This document shows, in pieces, positions 46,752 through 55,710 of a DNA stretch of 64,000 bases. Position 1 is the stretch's first letter, and every line of letters begins with the position of its first letter. The notes under the pieces are model-generated. The model made no database searches. It saw only the letters and a program-made list of their open reading frames with translations, and was not told the DNA's origin. Origin of the DNA: Caldilineaceae bacterium (GTDB taxonomy: Bacteria; Chloroflexota; Anaerolineae; Caldilineales; Caldilineaceae); assembly GCA_019637645.1 (NCBI GenBank), contig JAHBVH010000007.1, forward strand, positions 94,649-158,648, in the 5' to 3' direction. The position numbers and the translations under genes are program-made.

Positions 46752-47684
46752 GTGCTTGACGAATTACTGACGCTTCCCGTCTTTATGGGGATTGCCCATA
46801 GTGGGATACGCTTGGCAACGCCTTATCTTTATGCCGCCATTGGCGAGATGTTTGCCCAACGTTCTGGGGTGCTCAACCTTGGCGTAGATGGCATGATGTT
46901 AATGGGCGCGTTTGCGGCCTTCTACGCGACCTTTTATACCCAAAACCTGTGGCTTGGGGTGTTGCTCGCCTTGTTGGTAGGCGCGCTCATGGGGCTCTTG
47001 ATGGCCGTGGTCAGCGTCACCATGAAAGCTGAACAGGGGATTAGCGGGATTGGTCTTTACCTCGTTGGTCTTGGGCTGAGTGACCTGCTCTTCAAAACCT
47101 TGATTGGCTCGGTGGTGGGGGTCTCGGGTTTTTCGGTGTTGCCGATCCCAGGGTTGAGCCAACTGCCGGTGATCGGTGAGATCTTTTTTGACCACAGCAT
47201 TCTTATCTACCTGGCCTATCTCCTCGTTCCCGTGAGCTGGTTTGTCCTCAATAAGACCCCCTTTGGTCTCAAAATTCGGGCCGTGGGGCATAACCCCGAG
47301 GCGGCGGATTCGCTTGGGGTTCAGGTTAACCGTGTGCGCTATGCCACGTTGATGATCGGTGGCGCGTTGGCCGGCTTGGCGGGCGCGTCCTTAAGTGTGG
47401 GCTTGTTGAATGTTTTCCAACAGAATATGACCAATGGCATGGGCTTTATCGCCGTGGCCCTCGTCTACTTTGGCAGTTGGCGGCCCTTTGGCATTTTAGG
47501 GGGTGCGCTGCTCTTTAGTATGGTCAATGCCCTGCAACTGTGGGTACAAGTGAAGGGGATCGCGATCCCTTCGGACTTGGCGGTGATGCTGCCCTACATT
47601 CTCACCATCTTTGCCCTGGCCGTTGCCGTACGTCAAGTTCAACAGCCTGCTGCCCTGACCAAACCCTTTGAGCGTGGGGGCTGA
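46752..47684 (+). CDS. ABC permease, nucleoside/BMP-type (NupC/YufQ-like)
   Basis: 310 residues from a GTG at 46752, with GAGGGTG upstream. Membrane protein of the BPD_transp_2 family: MFAQRSGVLNLGVDGMMLMGAFA and GLKIRAVGHNPEAADSLGV are diagnostic. Pairs with the preceding permease to form the channel. The C-terminus ends with a short soluble tail. Confidence 0.88.
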   Translation: MLDELLTLPVFMGIAHSGIRLATPYLYAAIGEMFAQRSGVLNLGVDGMMLMGAFAAFYATFYTQNLWLGVLLALLVGALMGLLMAVVSVTMKAEQGISGIGLYLVGLGLSDLLFKTLIGSVVGVSGFSVLPIPGLSQLPVIGEIFFDHSILIYLAYLLVPVSWFVLNKTPFGLKIRAVGHNPEAADSLGVQVNRVRYATLMIGGALAGLAGASLSVGLLNVFQQNMTNGMGFIAVALVYFGSWRPFGILGGALLFSMVNALQLWVQVKGIAIPSDLAVMLPYILTIFALAVAVRQVQQPAALTKPFERGG

Positions 47685-47817
47685 GCGGCTTTCCTGGTGA
47701 TCAAACCGGATTCCACCTGTGTGCGCACCACCCTAATAAACAGTGTAACAAATACAGTTTTATCGACAACAGTACTGAATCGAGTCCATGATCCATCAAA
47801 GCGGGGAGAACTTTTGT

Positions 47818-48867
47818 ATGCGGAGAAGCATAACGTTATTTTTTGTGATTGTGTTGTTAACTGCTCTGGCGGCCTGTGCCGTGCCCGCCACCGCACCGAC
47901 AACCGAGGGCACTGTGCCTGCCGCCGAAGCGACTGCTGCTGAACCGGGCGGCGAACCCTTTCGGGTTGCGGTGGTGATGCCCAGCAGCAAAGAGGATATT
48001 GCCTGGAGCCAATCGTTATATTCGGCGTTGGTGGCTGTGCAAACCGAGATGGGCGGCGAAAGCGCCATGGAGATTTCTGTCTCGGAGAATATGTTCCAAG
48101 TGGCTGATGCCGCCGCGGCCATTCGCGACTACGCCGCCGATGGCAACAATCTGATCATTGCCCACGGCACCCAATATGGCAATTCCATGTTTGAAGTTGC
48201 CAAAGACTTTCCAGAAACCAGCTTTGCTTGGGGTACCGCCACCGACACCGGTGAGGCCAATGGCTTTGCCAATGTCTTTGCCTACGAAGCCCTAGCCCAA
48301 GAAGGCGGTTATGTCAATGGCGTGATCGCCGCGCTAGTGAGCCAAAAAGATGTGATCGGGGTGGTTGGCCCGGTAGAGGCCGGCGATGCTAAGCTTTACA
48401 TTGATGGCTTTGTGGCTGGCGTCAAAGCAACCAAGCCAGATGCGGTTGTGAACATCAGCTATACGGGTTCCTTTGGCGATACGGCCTTGGCTGCCGAAGC
48501 GGCCAACACCCACATCAAAGCGGGTGCCGATGTCCTGACGGGCTCTGCCCAACAAGTCGTCGGTGCGATTGGTGTGGCCGCCGAAAATAAAGTCTTTTGG
48601 CTAGGTACCCAATCTGATCAAACTTCACTAGCGCCCGATTATGTCATTGCCAACCAACTCTATGATTGGACGGCTGCCATCAAAGATATGATCGCCTTAC
48701 ATAATAGCGGCACGCTAGGAAACAAGCTCTATACGCTCACCCTCAAGGATGGGTTGGTCATGCAGCTCAGTGATAACGCGGTATTGACCGATGAGATCAA
48801 GGCCGCCGTAGAAAGTGCTGTGGCTGGGATCAAAAGCGGTGAGATTTCCCCGTTGCCAACAGAATAA
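47818..48867 (+). CDS. BMP-family nucleoside-binding lipoprotein
   Basis: 349 residues from the ATG at 47818, with GGGGAGAA upstream; an ATG ten codons earlier is less likely. The signal peptide ends in lipobox LAAC (Cys20). FRVAVVMPSSKEDIAWSQ, NLIIAHGTQYGNSMFEVA and VIGVVGPVEAGDAKLYIDGF fit the Med/BMP (PnrA-like) family of periplasmic-fold binding proteins that carry nucleosides. It follows its two permeases. The ATPase gene lies 1.2 kb further on, beyond a reverse-strand tspO gene. Confidence 0.88.
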   Translation: MRRSITLFFVIVLLTALAACAVPATAPTTEGTVPAAEATAAEPGGEPFRVAVVMPSSKEDIAWSQSLYSALVAVQTEMGGESAMEISVSENMFQVADAAAAIRDYAADGNNLIIAHGTQYGNSMFEVAKDFPETSFAWGTATDTGEANGFANVFAYEALAQEGGYVNGVIAALVSQKDVIGVVGPVEAGDAKLYIDGFVAGVKATKPDAVVNISYTGSFGDTALAAEAANTHIKAGADVLTGSAQQVVGAIGVAAENKVFWLGTQSDQTSLAPDYVIANQLYDWTAAIKDMIALHNSGTLGNKLYTLTLKDGLVMQLSDNAVLTDEIKAAVESAVAGIKSGEISPLPTE

Positions 48868-48919
48868 AGGTTTGACGTGACAGGGGTGTCTGGTTACTAC
48901 ACCGGACACCCCGCTATCC

Positions 48920-49777
48920 TTATCCCTTGTCAAAGACTGAGTTGCGGCGGCGTTGCCCAAAGAGCCAAGCCAAAAAGGTTGCACCGGCTACAACACCGGC
49001 CATGGTGAGGGCTGTATACGCGGTGGTCGGGGCATCGCTCTGCTCAAGGTAGATGCCGATAAACGCCCACACTAGAACGAGTGGATAGGCCATATCCCGT
49101 AGCCGCAAGGCAAAGAAAAAGCCAATCAACGAGGCGGCAAAGATCATAAAGGCCGCCCAATCATCTGCGCCTAATGGTGCGCCTTGCCACCCAAGGGCAT
49201 AGAGCGCAACCGCAGCATTAGCGATAGTGGCGACACTCGCCCAGCCTAGATAAATGCGGAAGGGAACATGGGTTGTCCAGCGCTCCGCCGTAGAAACTTG
49301 CGGAAAGTGGGGATAGAGCCGCCCATAGATCGCAATGAGCGCACCCAGTAGCACTAAAACGATCAGCAAGGATAAGGTATATAGGCCATAGTGCCAGGCA
49401 AAGATCCAACTGCTATTGGCGGCACAGGTGATCACAAAAGGCCCAAAGATGGCCCGCAGCCGCGGATTCGCACGTTGACTGGGCAAGAGCTGATAGATGG
49501 CGTAGGCCAGTAGACCAAGGTAGATCAACCCCCAAATGCTAAAGACATACCCTGCTGGGGTAAAGCGGACGGGGAAACTATCGGAGATCTCGGCGGTGCT
49601 GCGGTTGTTGATCGGTAGAGCGTCGGCTAGGTAGTTGACAAAGAGGGTAATGGCTAATGCCACAATCACCATAATCTGTCGCGCCAAGTCGCTGCCGCGC
49701 TCTTTCTGGCCTACACTAAGATTGCGTATTGCTTGCGGTGCCTGCTCTTTATCGGAATCATACGGATAGGTAGTCAT
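48920..49777 (-). CDS. TspO/MBR-related membrane protein
   Basis: 285 residues from the ATG at 49777, preceded by AAAGGG; an ATG 11 codons upstream is less likely. About eight membrane helices. FTPAGYVFSIWGLIYLGL and WIFAWHYGLYTLSLLI are the Trp-rich blocks of the long TspO/MBR relatives. The family binds porphyrins and is linked to tetrapyrrole and stress responses (family knowledge, mostly for shorter members). It is inserted, on the opposite strand, between the BMP binding protein and the ATPase of one ABC system. Confidence 0.75.
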   Translation of the reverse strand: MTTYPYDSDKEQAPQAIRNLSVGQKERGSDLARQIMVIVALAITLFVNYLADALPINNRSTAEISDSFPVRFTPAGYVFSIWGLIYLGLLAYAIYQLLPSQRANPRLRAIFGPFVITCAANSSWIFAWHYGLYTLSLLIVLVLLGALIAIYGRLYPHFPQVSTAERWTTHVPFRIYLGWASVATIANAAVALYALGWQGAPLGADDWAAFMIFAASLIGFFFALRLRDMAYPLVLVWAFIGIYLEQSDAPTTAYTALTMAGVVAGATFLAWLFGQRRRNSVFDKG

Positions 49778-50126
49778 CGACAAAACCCTTTGCTGATAGA
49801 GGCTACGCAAGACCTTATTATCTGGTTGGCTCTGTGGTTCTCACAACCGCCAACGCCAGACCTTGTCATCTGGTTGGCTCTGTGGTTCTCACAACCGCCA
49901 ACGCAAGACCTTGTCATCTGGTTGGCTCTGTGGTTCCCACAACCGCCAACGCAAGACCTTGTCATCTGGTTGGCTCTGTGGTTCTCACAACCGCCAACGC
50001 AAGACTCTGTCAGGTTTGCTTACGTGCCTGGGCCATCCAATATTATGCCCGTTCATTCTACCCAACCAAAGCGTTCTGCGCCGCTAACTCGATATAGTCA
50101 CGCGATACAAAAGAAACTACCTCTCT
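49778..50126. other. Intergenic region occupied by a minisatellite
   Basis: About 350 bp between divergent tspO and the ABC ATPase gene. Most of it is the four-copy 48-bp array; the remainder (50003-50126) contains CTGTCAGGTTTGC and TTACGTGCCTGGGCC, fragments of the interspersed element. Promoters for both genes must lie in or beside the repeat. Confidence 0.6.
49811..50002. repeat. 48-bp minisatellite, four copies
   Basis: Four consecutive copies beginning GACCTTGTCATCTGGTTGGC and ending CCGCCAACGCAA, starting at 49811, 49859, 49907 and 49955. Only a few substitutions separate them. Each unit can fold: GTTGGC...GCCAAC outer stem with TGTG/CACA inside. The length is a multiple of three, so spurious long frames cross it on both strands. 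Confidence 0.92.
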
Positions 50127-51674
50127 ATGCAAAGTAGCCCTACCCTTCTGCCCACTGGTCGGCCGCGCATTGATCATTTGGAGATGCGCAATATTGTCAA
50201 ACGCTTTCCTGGCGTCTTAGCCTCGGATCATGTCAGCTTTGATGTGCGCGCCGGGGAGGTACATGCCCTGCTTGGTGAGAATGGCGCGGGCAAATCGACC
50301 CTGATGAAGATCCTCTATGGCCTCTATCAACCCGACGCCGGTGAAATTTGCGTCAATGGTCAGCCAATCCATATCGGTTCGCCCACCGATGCCATTAACC
50401 TAGGCATCGGGATGATCCACCAACACTTTATGTTGGTTGACACCTTAACCGTGCGGGAAAATGTGGCCTTAGGGCTCTCTTCCAGCCGCAAATGGGTCTT
50501 AGATTTGGATCGGGTTGAGGCGCGTATTCGGGAATTGTCCCAAACCTATGGGTTGCACGTGGACCCGCGTGCGCCGGTCTGGACCCTCTCGGTGGGGGAG
50601 CGACAGCGGGTGGAGATTATCAAGGCGCTCTATCGGGGGGCCGCGCTGCTGATCCTCGACGAACCTACCGCAGTCCTGACGCCCCAAGAAGTCGATGATC
50701 TCTTCGTGACGCTCGGCCAAATGGCAAAGGACGGTCACAGTTTAATTTTTATTAGCCATAAGCTCCACGAAGTGATCAAGCTCTGCCATCGGATTACGGT
50801 GCTGCGGGGTGGGGCGCTCGCCGGGACGGCGATCAATGAAGGCATCACCCGCCCCCAACTGGCGCGGATGATGGTTGGGCGCGATGTGTTGCTCGAACAA
50901 GAGCGGACCGCGGTTGCCCAAGGCAATGTCCTCCTCGATATCCGTAATATTAGCGCCTTGGGGATCACCGGGCAACCAGCCCTGCGCAATGTTTCTCTGC
51001 AAATTCGGGCCGGGGAAATTGTTGGTCTCGCGGGTGTCAGCGGCAACGGGCAACGGGAGCTGGCTGAAGTGATCGCAGGCTTGTGTACCGTGACTGGGGG
51101 AAGCGTCCATGTGGATGGGCGCGACATCACCCGCTGGTCCACCGATCAACGAACCGCGGCAGGGCTGGCCTATATTCCCGAAGAGCGAATGTATGACGGT
51201 GTCATTCAGGATTTCAACATCTCCGAGAATCTGATCTTGCGTGACCACAGCCGTCCGCCCTTTAGCCAGCGCACCTTTTTGAAGTTCCAAACCATTGCCC
51301 AGCGCAGTTGGCAATTAGTCCGTGAATTTCGGGTAAAGACGCCGACGATTGTCACACGGATCAAGAGCCTTTCGGGGGGCAATATCCAAAAGGTCATTAT
51401 GGCGCGCGAAGTGGCCCGCCAGCCGCGCGTCCTCGTCGCGGCCCAACCGACGCGCGGGGTTGATATTGGTGCCACCGAATATATTCACCAACGGCTGCTT
51501 GAGCAGCGCGCCCAAGGCACCGCCACCTTGCTGATCTCGGAAGATCTCGATGAAATTCTGGCCTTGTGTGATCGGATTGCGGTCCTCTATGAAGGGCGCG
51601 TCATGGGGGTCGTTGACCGCGCCCAAGCCACGGCAGAACAGCTCGGCTTGCTCATGGCTGGGGTTGCGACCTAA
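50127..51674 (+). CDS. ABC ATPase, double-domain, nucleoside/BMP-type (NupA/YufO-like)
   Basis: 515 residues with two ABC domains. The first has Walker A GENGAGKS (50-57), signature LSVGERQ and Walker B LLILDEPTAVL. The second has the degenerate Walker A GVSGNGQRE and signature LSGGNIQK, with VLVAAQPTRGVDIGA; this asymmetry is normal for the RbsA/YufO group. It powers the permeases encoded at 45619 and 46752 (inference from family and proximity). The ATG has only a weak ribosome site, and the 48-bp repeat lies just upstream. Order permease-permease-BMP-ATPase is unusual; the ATPase is usually beside the binding protein. Confidence 0.9.
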   Translation: MQSSPTLLPTGRPRIDHLEMRNIVKRFPGVLASDHVSFDVRAGEVHALLGENGAGKSTLMKILYGLYQPDAGEICVNGQPIHIGSPTDAINLGIGMIHQHFMLVDTLTVRENVALGLSSSRKWVLDLDRVEARIRELSQTYGLHVDPRAPVWTLSVGERQRVEIIKALYRGAALLILDEPTAVLTPQEVDDLFVTLGQMAKDGHSLIFISHKLHEVIKLCHRITVLRGGALAGTAINEGITRPQLARMMVGRDVLLEQERTAVAQGNVLLDIRNISALGITGQPALRNVSLQIRAGEIVGLAGVSGNGQRELAEVIAGLCTVTGGSVHVDGRDITRWSTDQRTAAGLAYIPEERMYDGVIQDFNISENLILRDHSRPPFSQRTFLKFQTIAQRSWQLVREFRVKTPTIVTRIKSLSGGNIQKVIMAREVARQPRVLVAAQPTRGVDIGATEYIHQRLLEQRAQGTATLLISEDLDEILALCDRIAVLYEGRVMGVVDRAQATAEQLGLLMAGVAT

Positions 51675-52196
51675 CGCCCCAGGCTCCCGCTCTTCCTCGC
51701 CACAGTGCAAGGGCAATGATGGAAAAGGGCAGGGATAGCCAAGGATTTGCCCTGCCCTCTAGAATATGATATGCTGCGCTCAGTAAAGTATCAAGACGAT
51801 TGCTGCTGCCCAATCGGTTGATCAAGCTCCCTTGGTTGGTAGACGCCAGCATGGCTGTACGCCCACCCACTTGATCGTCAATCGTCACTGTTTCTCACCA
51901 GGACAAAATCGAATAATGGCGTTTCTGTGGCACAAGCCCGCCATGGTGGGCTGTGGTTGCCACGAATACGACCTTTCCGCAACGCGAAGTTGAGCTTTGG
52001 CGGTTGGCTTTGCCGATCAACCAGCGCAGAAAGCCAGGAGAGACACTCCTTTTCTGCGTGGAAAATGTGCTATGCTCCCTTCGTATCGTCGCTCTCTATC
52101 CCCCCCGCCTGATTGCCTTCCCTGTACGAAGCCTTTGTTACCGCTTCGTGATCAATCTGATTGCCATTGTCATAACGATCTGATAAGGAGGTTACT
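51675..52196. other. Intergenic region before the second sugar ABC system
   Basis: About 520 bp with no supported gene. It holds a hairpin (51726-51758) and ends in the near-perfect ribosome site TAAGGAGGT. No clear promoter was found. Confidence 0.5.
51726..51758 (+). terminator. Hairpin after the ABC ATPase gene
   Basis: AGGGCAGGG and CCCTGCCCT enclose 15 nt, about 50 bp after the stop. No T-run, so efficiency is uncertain. Confidence 0.45.
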
Positions 52197-53585
52197 ATGC
52201 AGGAACCAAAGAGCAGTGTGCTCAGTCGGCGTACGTTTTTGCGTGGTTTAGGGGCAGCGGGCGCGGGCGCGCTGGTGGCGGCTTGTGCCGCGCCCAGTGG
52301 CGCGCCTAGCGCTGCTACAAGTGGTGGCGCGGCGGCCCCAAACGCTGAAGGGAAGGTGATCAAATTCTATGTTTTCTGGGGATCACCCGGCGCAATTGCC
52401 GAAGAACTACTGGCCGATCCGGCTTTGGAAAGTTACATTGGCGCGGGCAATTCCATTGATTTTAAGGCGAATTTCCCCCAAGAAGCTCGCTTGACCGCTG
52501 TGGCTAGTGGCACGCCGCCCGATATTGGCATCTGGGGTAGCTATTTAGACTTCATGTCGCGCGGGGCTGTTATTGCGTTGGATGATTATATCGCGGCTAG
52601 TTCGGTCATTAGCCCCGATAAATTTATTCCTGGTAACTGGGATGTCATCCAATATCAAGGGAATGTCTATGGCATTCCGGCCTTTGAATGTTTTGTGCGG
52701 CGTGGGCTGAACTACAACACCCGCTTGGTGGAAGAAGCGGGCCTAGACCCCAATACGCCGCCCGTCACTTGGACCGAACTCCTTGAATGGCATAACAAAT
52801 TGACCAAGTTTGATAGCGCGGGCAATTTGGTGCAGTTTGGTCTGGATCCCTACGATGCCGAAGGTGGGACGGGGCCGGGCAATGATGGCTGGTTCGCACC
52901 GGAGTCTTGGGGTTTTGAATATTTTAATGAAGATACCAAAGCGTTTAACTTAGACAATGAACTGATGGCCGAGAGCCTAGAGGTCATGGGTGAATTTGTC
53001 AAGATCATTGGCCCCGACAACTTGGTGGGCCTCCGCTCTGTCGAGGGACAGGGTACCTGGGGTGGGGCCTTTAATGCCGAAGTGCAGGCGATGATTATTG
53101 AGGGCTATTGGCACCCAGGCGAAACGGTCAATGAAAAGCCCGAAGTTGCCCCCTACAACCGTGCCACTTGGGTACCCGTGCCCGAAGCGCGCCGGGGCAC
53201 CAAGATCCAATTTGGGGGCGGCCACATGGTGCAGATCTTTAAAGATGGTCAGTATAAAGAGGAAGCGTGGCCCATTGCCGAATGGGTGCAGAGCGATTAT
53301 GTCTGTAACCTGATCTTTGACAAGATTGGCTGGCTGCCCGCCTATCTCCCCTATTTTGAAAATGCCGATAAGGAAAAGTATCCAGGGCTCAAGTTCTACT
53401 TTGATTCGGTTCCCGAAGCGACTTACTGGGGACCCTTTATCCGCAATGAAATTCAAGCCTTTGTCGAAACCCAATACCAACAAGCCCGCGAAGCCGTCTA
53501 TCGGGGTCAGATGACGGGGGCCGAAGCCGCTGCCCACCTCCAAGAAGAAGCGGAAAAAGAATGGCGACAGGCAGGTTTTGCTTGA
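52197..53585 (+). CDS. ABC sugar-binding lipoprotein (Tat-type signal), second system
   Basis: 462 residues. TAAGGAGGT is the best ribosome site in the window. The N-terminus has a twin-arginine motif (SRRTFLRG, residues 10-17) and lipobox LVAAC (Cys30), then an Ala/Ser/Gly linker. The mature protein is a family 1 solute-binding protein: VASGTPPDIGIWGSYLDFMSRG, NVYGIPAFECFVRRGLNYNT. It precedes its two permeases; again there is no ATPase gene. Confidence 0.87.
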   Translation: MQEPKSSVLSRRTFLRGLGAAGAGALVAACAAPSGAPSAATSGGAAAPNAEGKVIKFYVFWGSPGAIAEELLADPALESYIGAGNSIDFKANFPQEARLTAVASGTPPDIGIWGSYLDFMSRGAVIALDDYIAASSVISPDKFIPGNWDVIQYQGNVYGIPAFECFVRRGLNYNTRLVEEAGLDPNTPPVTWTELLEWHNKLTKFDSAGNLVQFGLDPYDAEGGTGPGNDGWFAPESWGFEYFNEDTKAFNLDNELMAESLEVMGEFVKIIGPDNLVGLRSVEGQGTWGGAFNAEVQAMIIEGYWHPGETVNEKPEVAPYNRATWVPVPEARRGTKIQFGGGHMVQIFKDGQYKEEAWPIAEWVQSDYVCNLIFDKIGWLPAYLPYFENADKEKYPGLKFYFDSVPEATYWGPFIRNEIQAFVETQYQQAREAVYRGQMTGAEAAAHLQEEAEKEWRQAGFA

Positions 53586-53648
53586 TCGATCCGTGCTAGG
53601 TCGGCAACCCGCTAACTCGTTCATTGATCAGCGGGTGGATCGTATCGA

Positions 53649-53727
53649 AGTTAGGCAAATGATCGGCGTGACCAGCAAGCCGACAGGTTTTACGGAACCT
53701 GTCAGCTCTTGCCCAAGTGTGTAACTT
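53649..53727. repeat. Interspersed element, left end degenerate
   Basis: Right end CCCAAGTGTGTAAC matches other copies; the core GACAGGTTTTACGGAACCTGTC (53682-53703) is a near-perfect hairpin. The left terminal repeat is eroded. It lies between the binding protein and the permease genes of one operon. Confidence 0.55.
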
Positions 53728-53800
53728 CTCTCGCATTGGCTTATTGCTTTTGGGGTCAGCCCCCCTGGCCCCAAAAGCCGTTGGTGTAAGGAAAACCGGC

Positions 53801-54718
53801 ATGACTGGATTTGCACAGCTGCGGCGCATGACGCCCAAGGATCGTCGCGACCTATGGATTGGCCTCCTCTTTGCCTCTCCGTGGCTCATTGGCTTTTTAG
53901 GCTTTACCCTTTTCCCCATTGTGTCGTCGTTTTACTACAGCTTCACCCGTTATGATCTCCTGCGTCCACCGGCCTTTATTGGCTGGGAGAATTATCTGAA
54001 TATCTTGACCGATGATGCAGATTTTCGGATCGTCGCCTATAACACCTTGTGGTGGGTGATCTTTAGCGCGCCTTTGGGCATCTTGGCGGCTTTTCTCATG
54101 GCGCTGCTCTTGAACACAAATATAATCGCCCGCTCCTTTTTCCGAGCAGTCTTCTTTTTTCCCTCGATTGTCCCTGTCATTGTGACGGCTTTCGTTTGGC
54201 AATTTCTCCTAAACCCGCAATATGGTGCAATTAATGCCACCCTACAATTCCTGGGACTACCCATTGTCCCCTTTCTCTCGAGCCCGGATCTCGTCAAGCC
54301 GACGTTGGTGGTGATCCACATGTGGGCCCAAGGCGCAGCAATGGTGATCTTTCTCGCCACGTTGCAAGATGTCCCTCGTACCCTCTATGAAGCGGCCATT
54401 GTGGATGGCGCGAATGGGCTGCGGCGGCTTTGGCATATCACCATTCCCATGGTCAGCCCTGTCATTCTCTTCAACACGGTGATGAGCCTGATCAGCGGCT
54501 TTCAATATTTCACGCTGCCCTGGCTTTTGACGGCTGGCGGCCCCAACCAAGCAACCGAGTTCTACTCCCTCTTCCTCTACCGCAATGCGTTTGTCTATCT
54601 CCGCATGGGAAAAGCCAATGCATTGGCTTGGTTGCTCTTTGTGGTGATTATTATCTTTACCGGCTTACTCTTTCGCCTTTCGGGCCGCTTTGTCTACTAT
54701 GCGGGCGCGTCGCGCTAA
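53801..54718 (+). CDS. ABC sugar permease, MalF/UgpA type, second system
   Basis: 305 residues from the ATG at 53801, with TAAGGA upstream; the frame extends further upstream but that part carries repeat sequence. Six membrane helices. The EAA loop is TLYEAAIVDGANGLRRLWHI. LLTAGGPNQATEFYSLFLY is a family block. Works with the next permease. Confidence 0.87.
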   Translation: MTGFAQLRRMTPKDRRDLWIGLLFASPWLIGFLGFTLFPIVSSFYYSFTRYDLLRPPAFIGWENYLNILTDDADFRIVAYNTLWWVIFSAPLGILAAFLMALLLNTNIIARSFFRAVFFFPSIVPVIVTAFVWQFLLNPQYGAINATLQFLGLPIVPFLSSPDLVKPTLVVIHMWAQGAAMVIFLATLQDVPRTLYEAAIVDGANGLRRLWHITIPMVSPVILFNTVMSLISGFQYFTLPWLLTAGGPNQATEFYSLFLYRNAFVYLRMGKANALAWLLFVVIIIFTGLLFRLSGRFVYYAGASR

Positions 54719-54775
54719 TTCTTACTACGTCTTGGCAAAACAAGGCACAATTTGAGCTAAGGAGAGTGACAAACG

Positions 54776-55699
54776 ATGGCGACTCAAACCGTGACACGCC
54801 CCCACTCGTCGCCCACAATGCCCAAGCCGGCCAGTCGCCTGCAGGGGCGTGGGGCCAAGGGGTGGAGCGTCGAAATTCTCAAGTATCTCATTCTGTTGAT
54901 GTTGGCCGTAACCTTTATTTTGCCTTTTTACTGGATGGTCTCATCGGCGGTGAAGAATGATTCGCAAGTCTATACCGTGCCGCCGGTTTGGTTCCCCATT
55001 CCCCAGCAGTGGAACAATTTTTGGGATGCCTGGACGGCCCAGAACTACTGGTTGTTTACCTATAACACGGTGGCGCTCTATGCCATACCAGCCACCATTG
55101 GTACAATTCTTTCTTCGGCATTGGTGGCCTACTCTTTCGCGCGCCTGCGCTGGATTGGCCGTGATACCCTCTTTGCCCTGGTCTTGGCCACCTTAATGAT
55201 TCCAGGGTGGGTGCGGTTGGTGCCCCTCTTTATCATCTTTAAGCAGTTGGGCTGGCTGAATACCTTTTTGCCGTTGGTCGTGCCCCATTTCTTTGGCAAC
55301 GCTTTTTTTATCTTTTTGCTCCGCCAGTTCTTTATGGCGCTCCCCGCAGAACTTTCGGACGCCGCTCGGATCGATGGGGCCAATGAATTGCAGACTATGT
55401 TCCGCATCATTCTGCCGCTCTCGGTGCCAGCCTTGGCAGTGGTGGCGCTCTTCGCCTTTATGGATGCCTGGAACGACTATCTAGGGCCGCTGATCTATGT
55501 GAATATTGAAGAAAAATGGGTGTTGGCCTTGGGCGTGCAGCGACTACGCAATGCGGTTTCCGAGATTGGTAACCGCCAGCTCGCCTACCCCTATCTGATG
55601 GCGATCAGTTCGATCATCACCTTGCCCATTTTTCTGGCGTTTTTCTTTGCCCAACGTACCTTTATCGAAGGAATTTCCGTCACTGGCTTGAAAGGCTAA
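54776..55699 (+). CDS. ABC sugar permease, MalG/UgpE type, second system
   Basis: 307 residues. AAGGAGAGTGAC lies before the ATG. Six membrane helices; EAA loop ELSDAARIDGANELQTMFRI. The C-terminus FIEGISVTGLKG matches the first system's MalG-type protein closely, so the two systems may share an ATPase (inference). Confidence 0.9.
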   Translation: MATQTVTRPHSSPTMPKPASRLQGRGAKGWSVEILKYLILLMLAVTFILPFYWMVSSAVKNDSQVYTVPPVWFPIPQQWNNFWDAWTAQNYWLFTYNTVALYAIPATIGTILSSALVAYSFARLRWIGRDTLFALVLATLMIPGWVRLVPLFIIFKQLGWLNTFLPLVVPHFFGNAFFIFLLRQFFMALPAELSDAARIDGANELQTMFRIILPLSVPALAVVALFAFMDAWNDYLGPLIYVNIEEKWVLALGVQRLRNAVSEIGNRQLAYPYLMAISSIITLPIFLAFFFAQRTFIEGISVTGLKG

Positions 55700-55710
55700 T
55701 CAACTCGATC

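Noticed and set aside
49811..50002. Possible CRISPR array
   Set aside because: The 48-bp units are directly adjacent, without unique spacers, and no cas gene is present.
49733..50137. Several long frames on both strands across the 48-bp array
   Set aside because: The unit length is a multiple of three, so frames stay open by chance; the peptides are just repeats.
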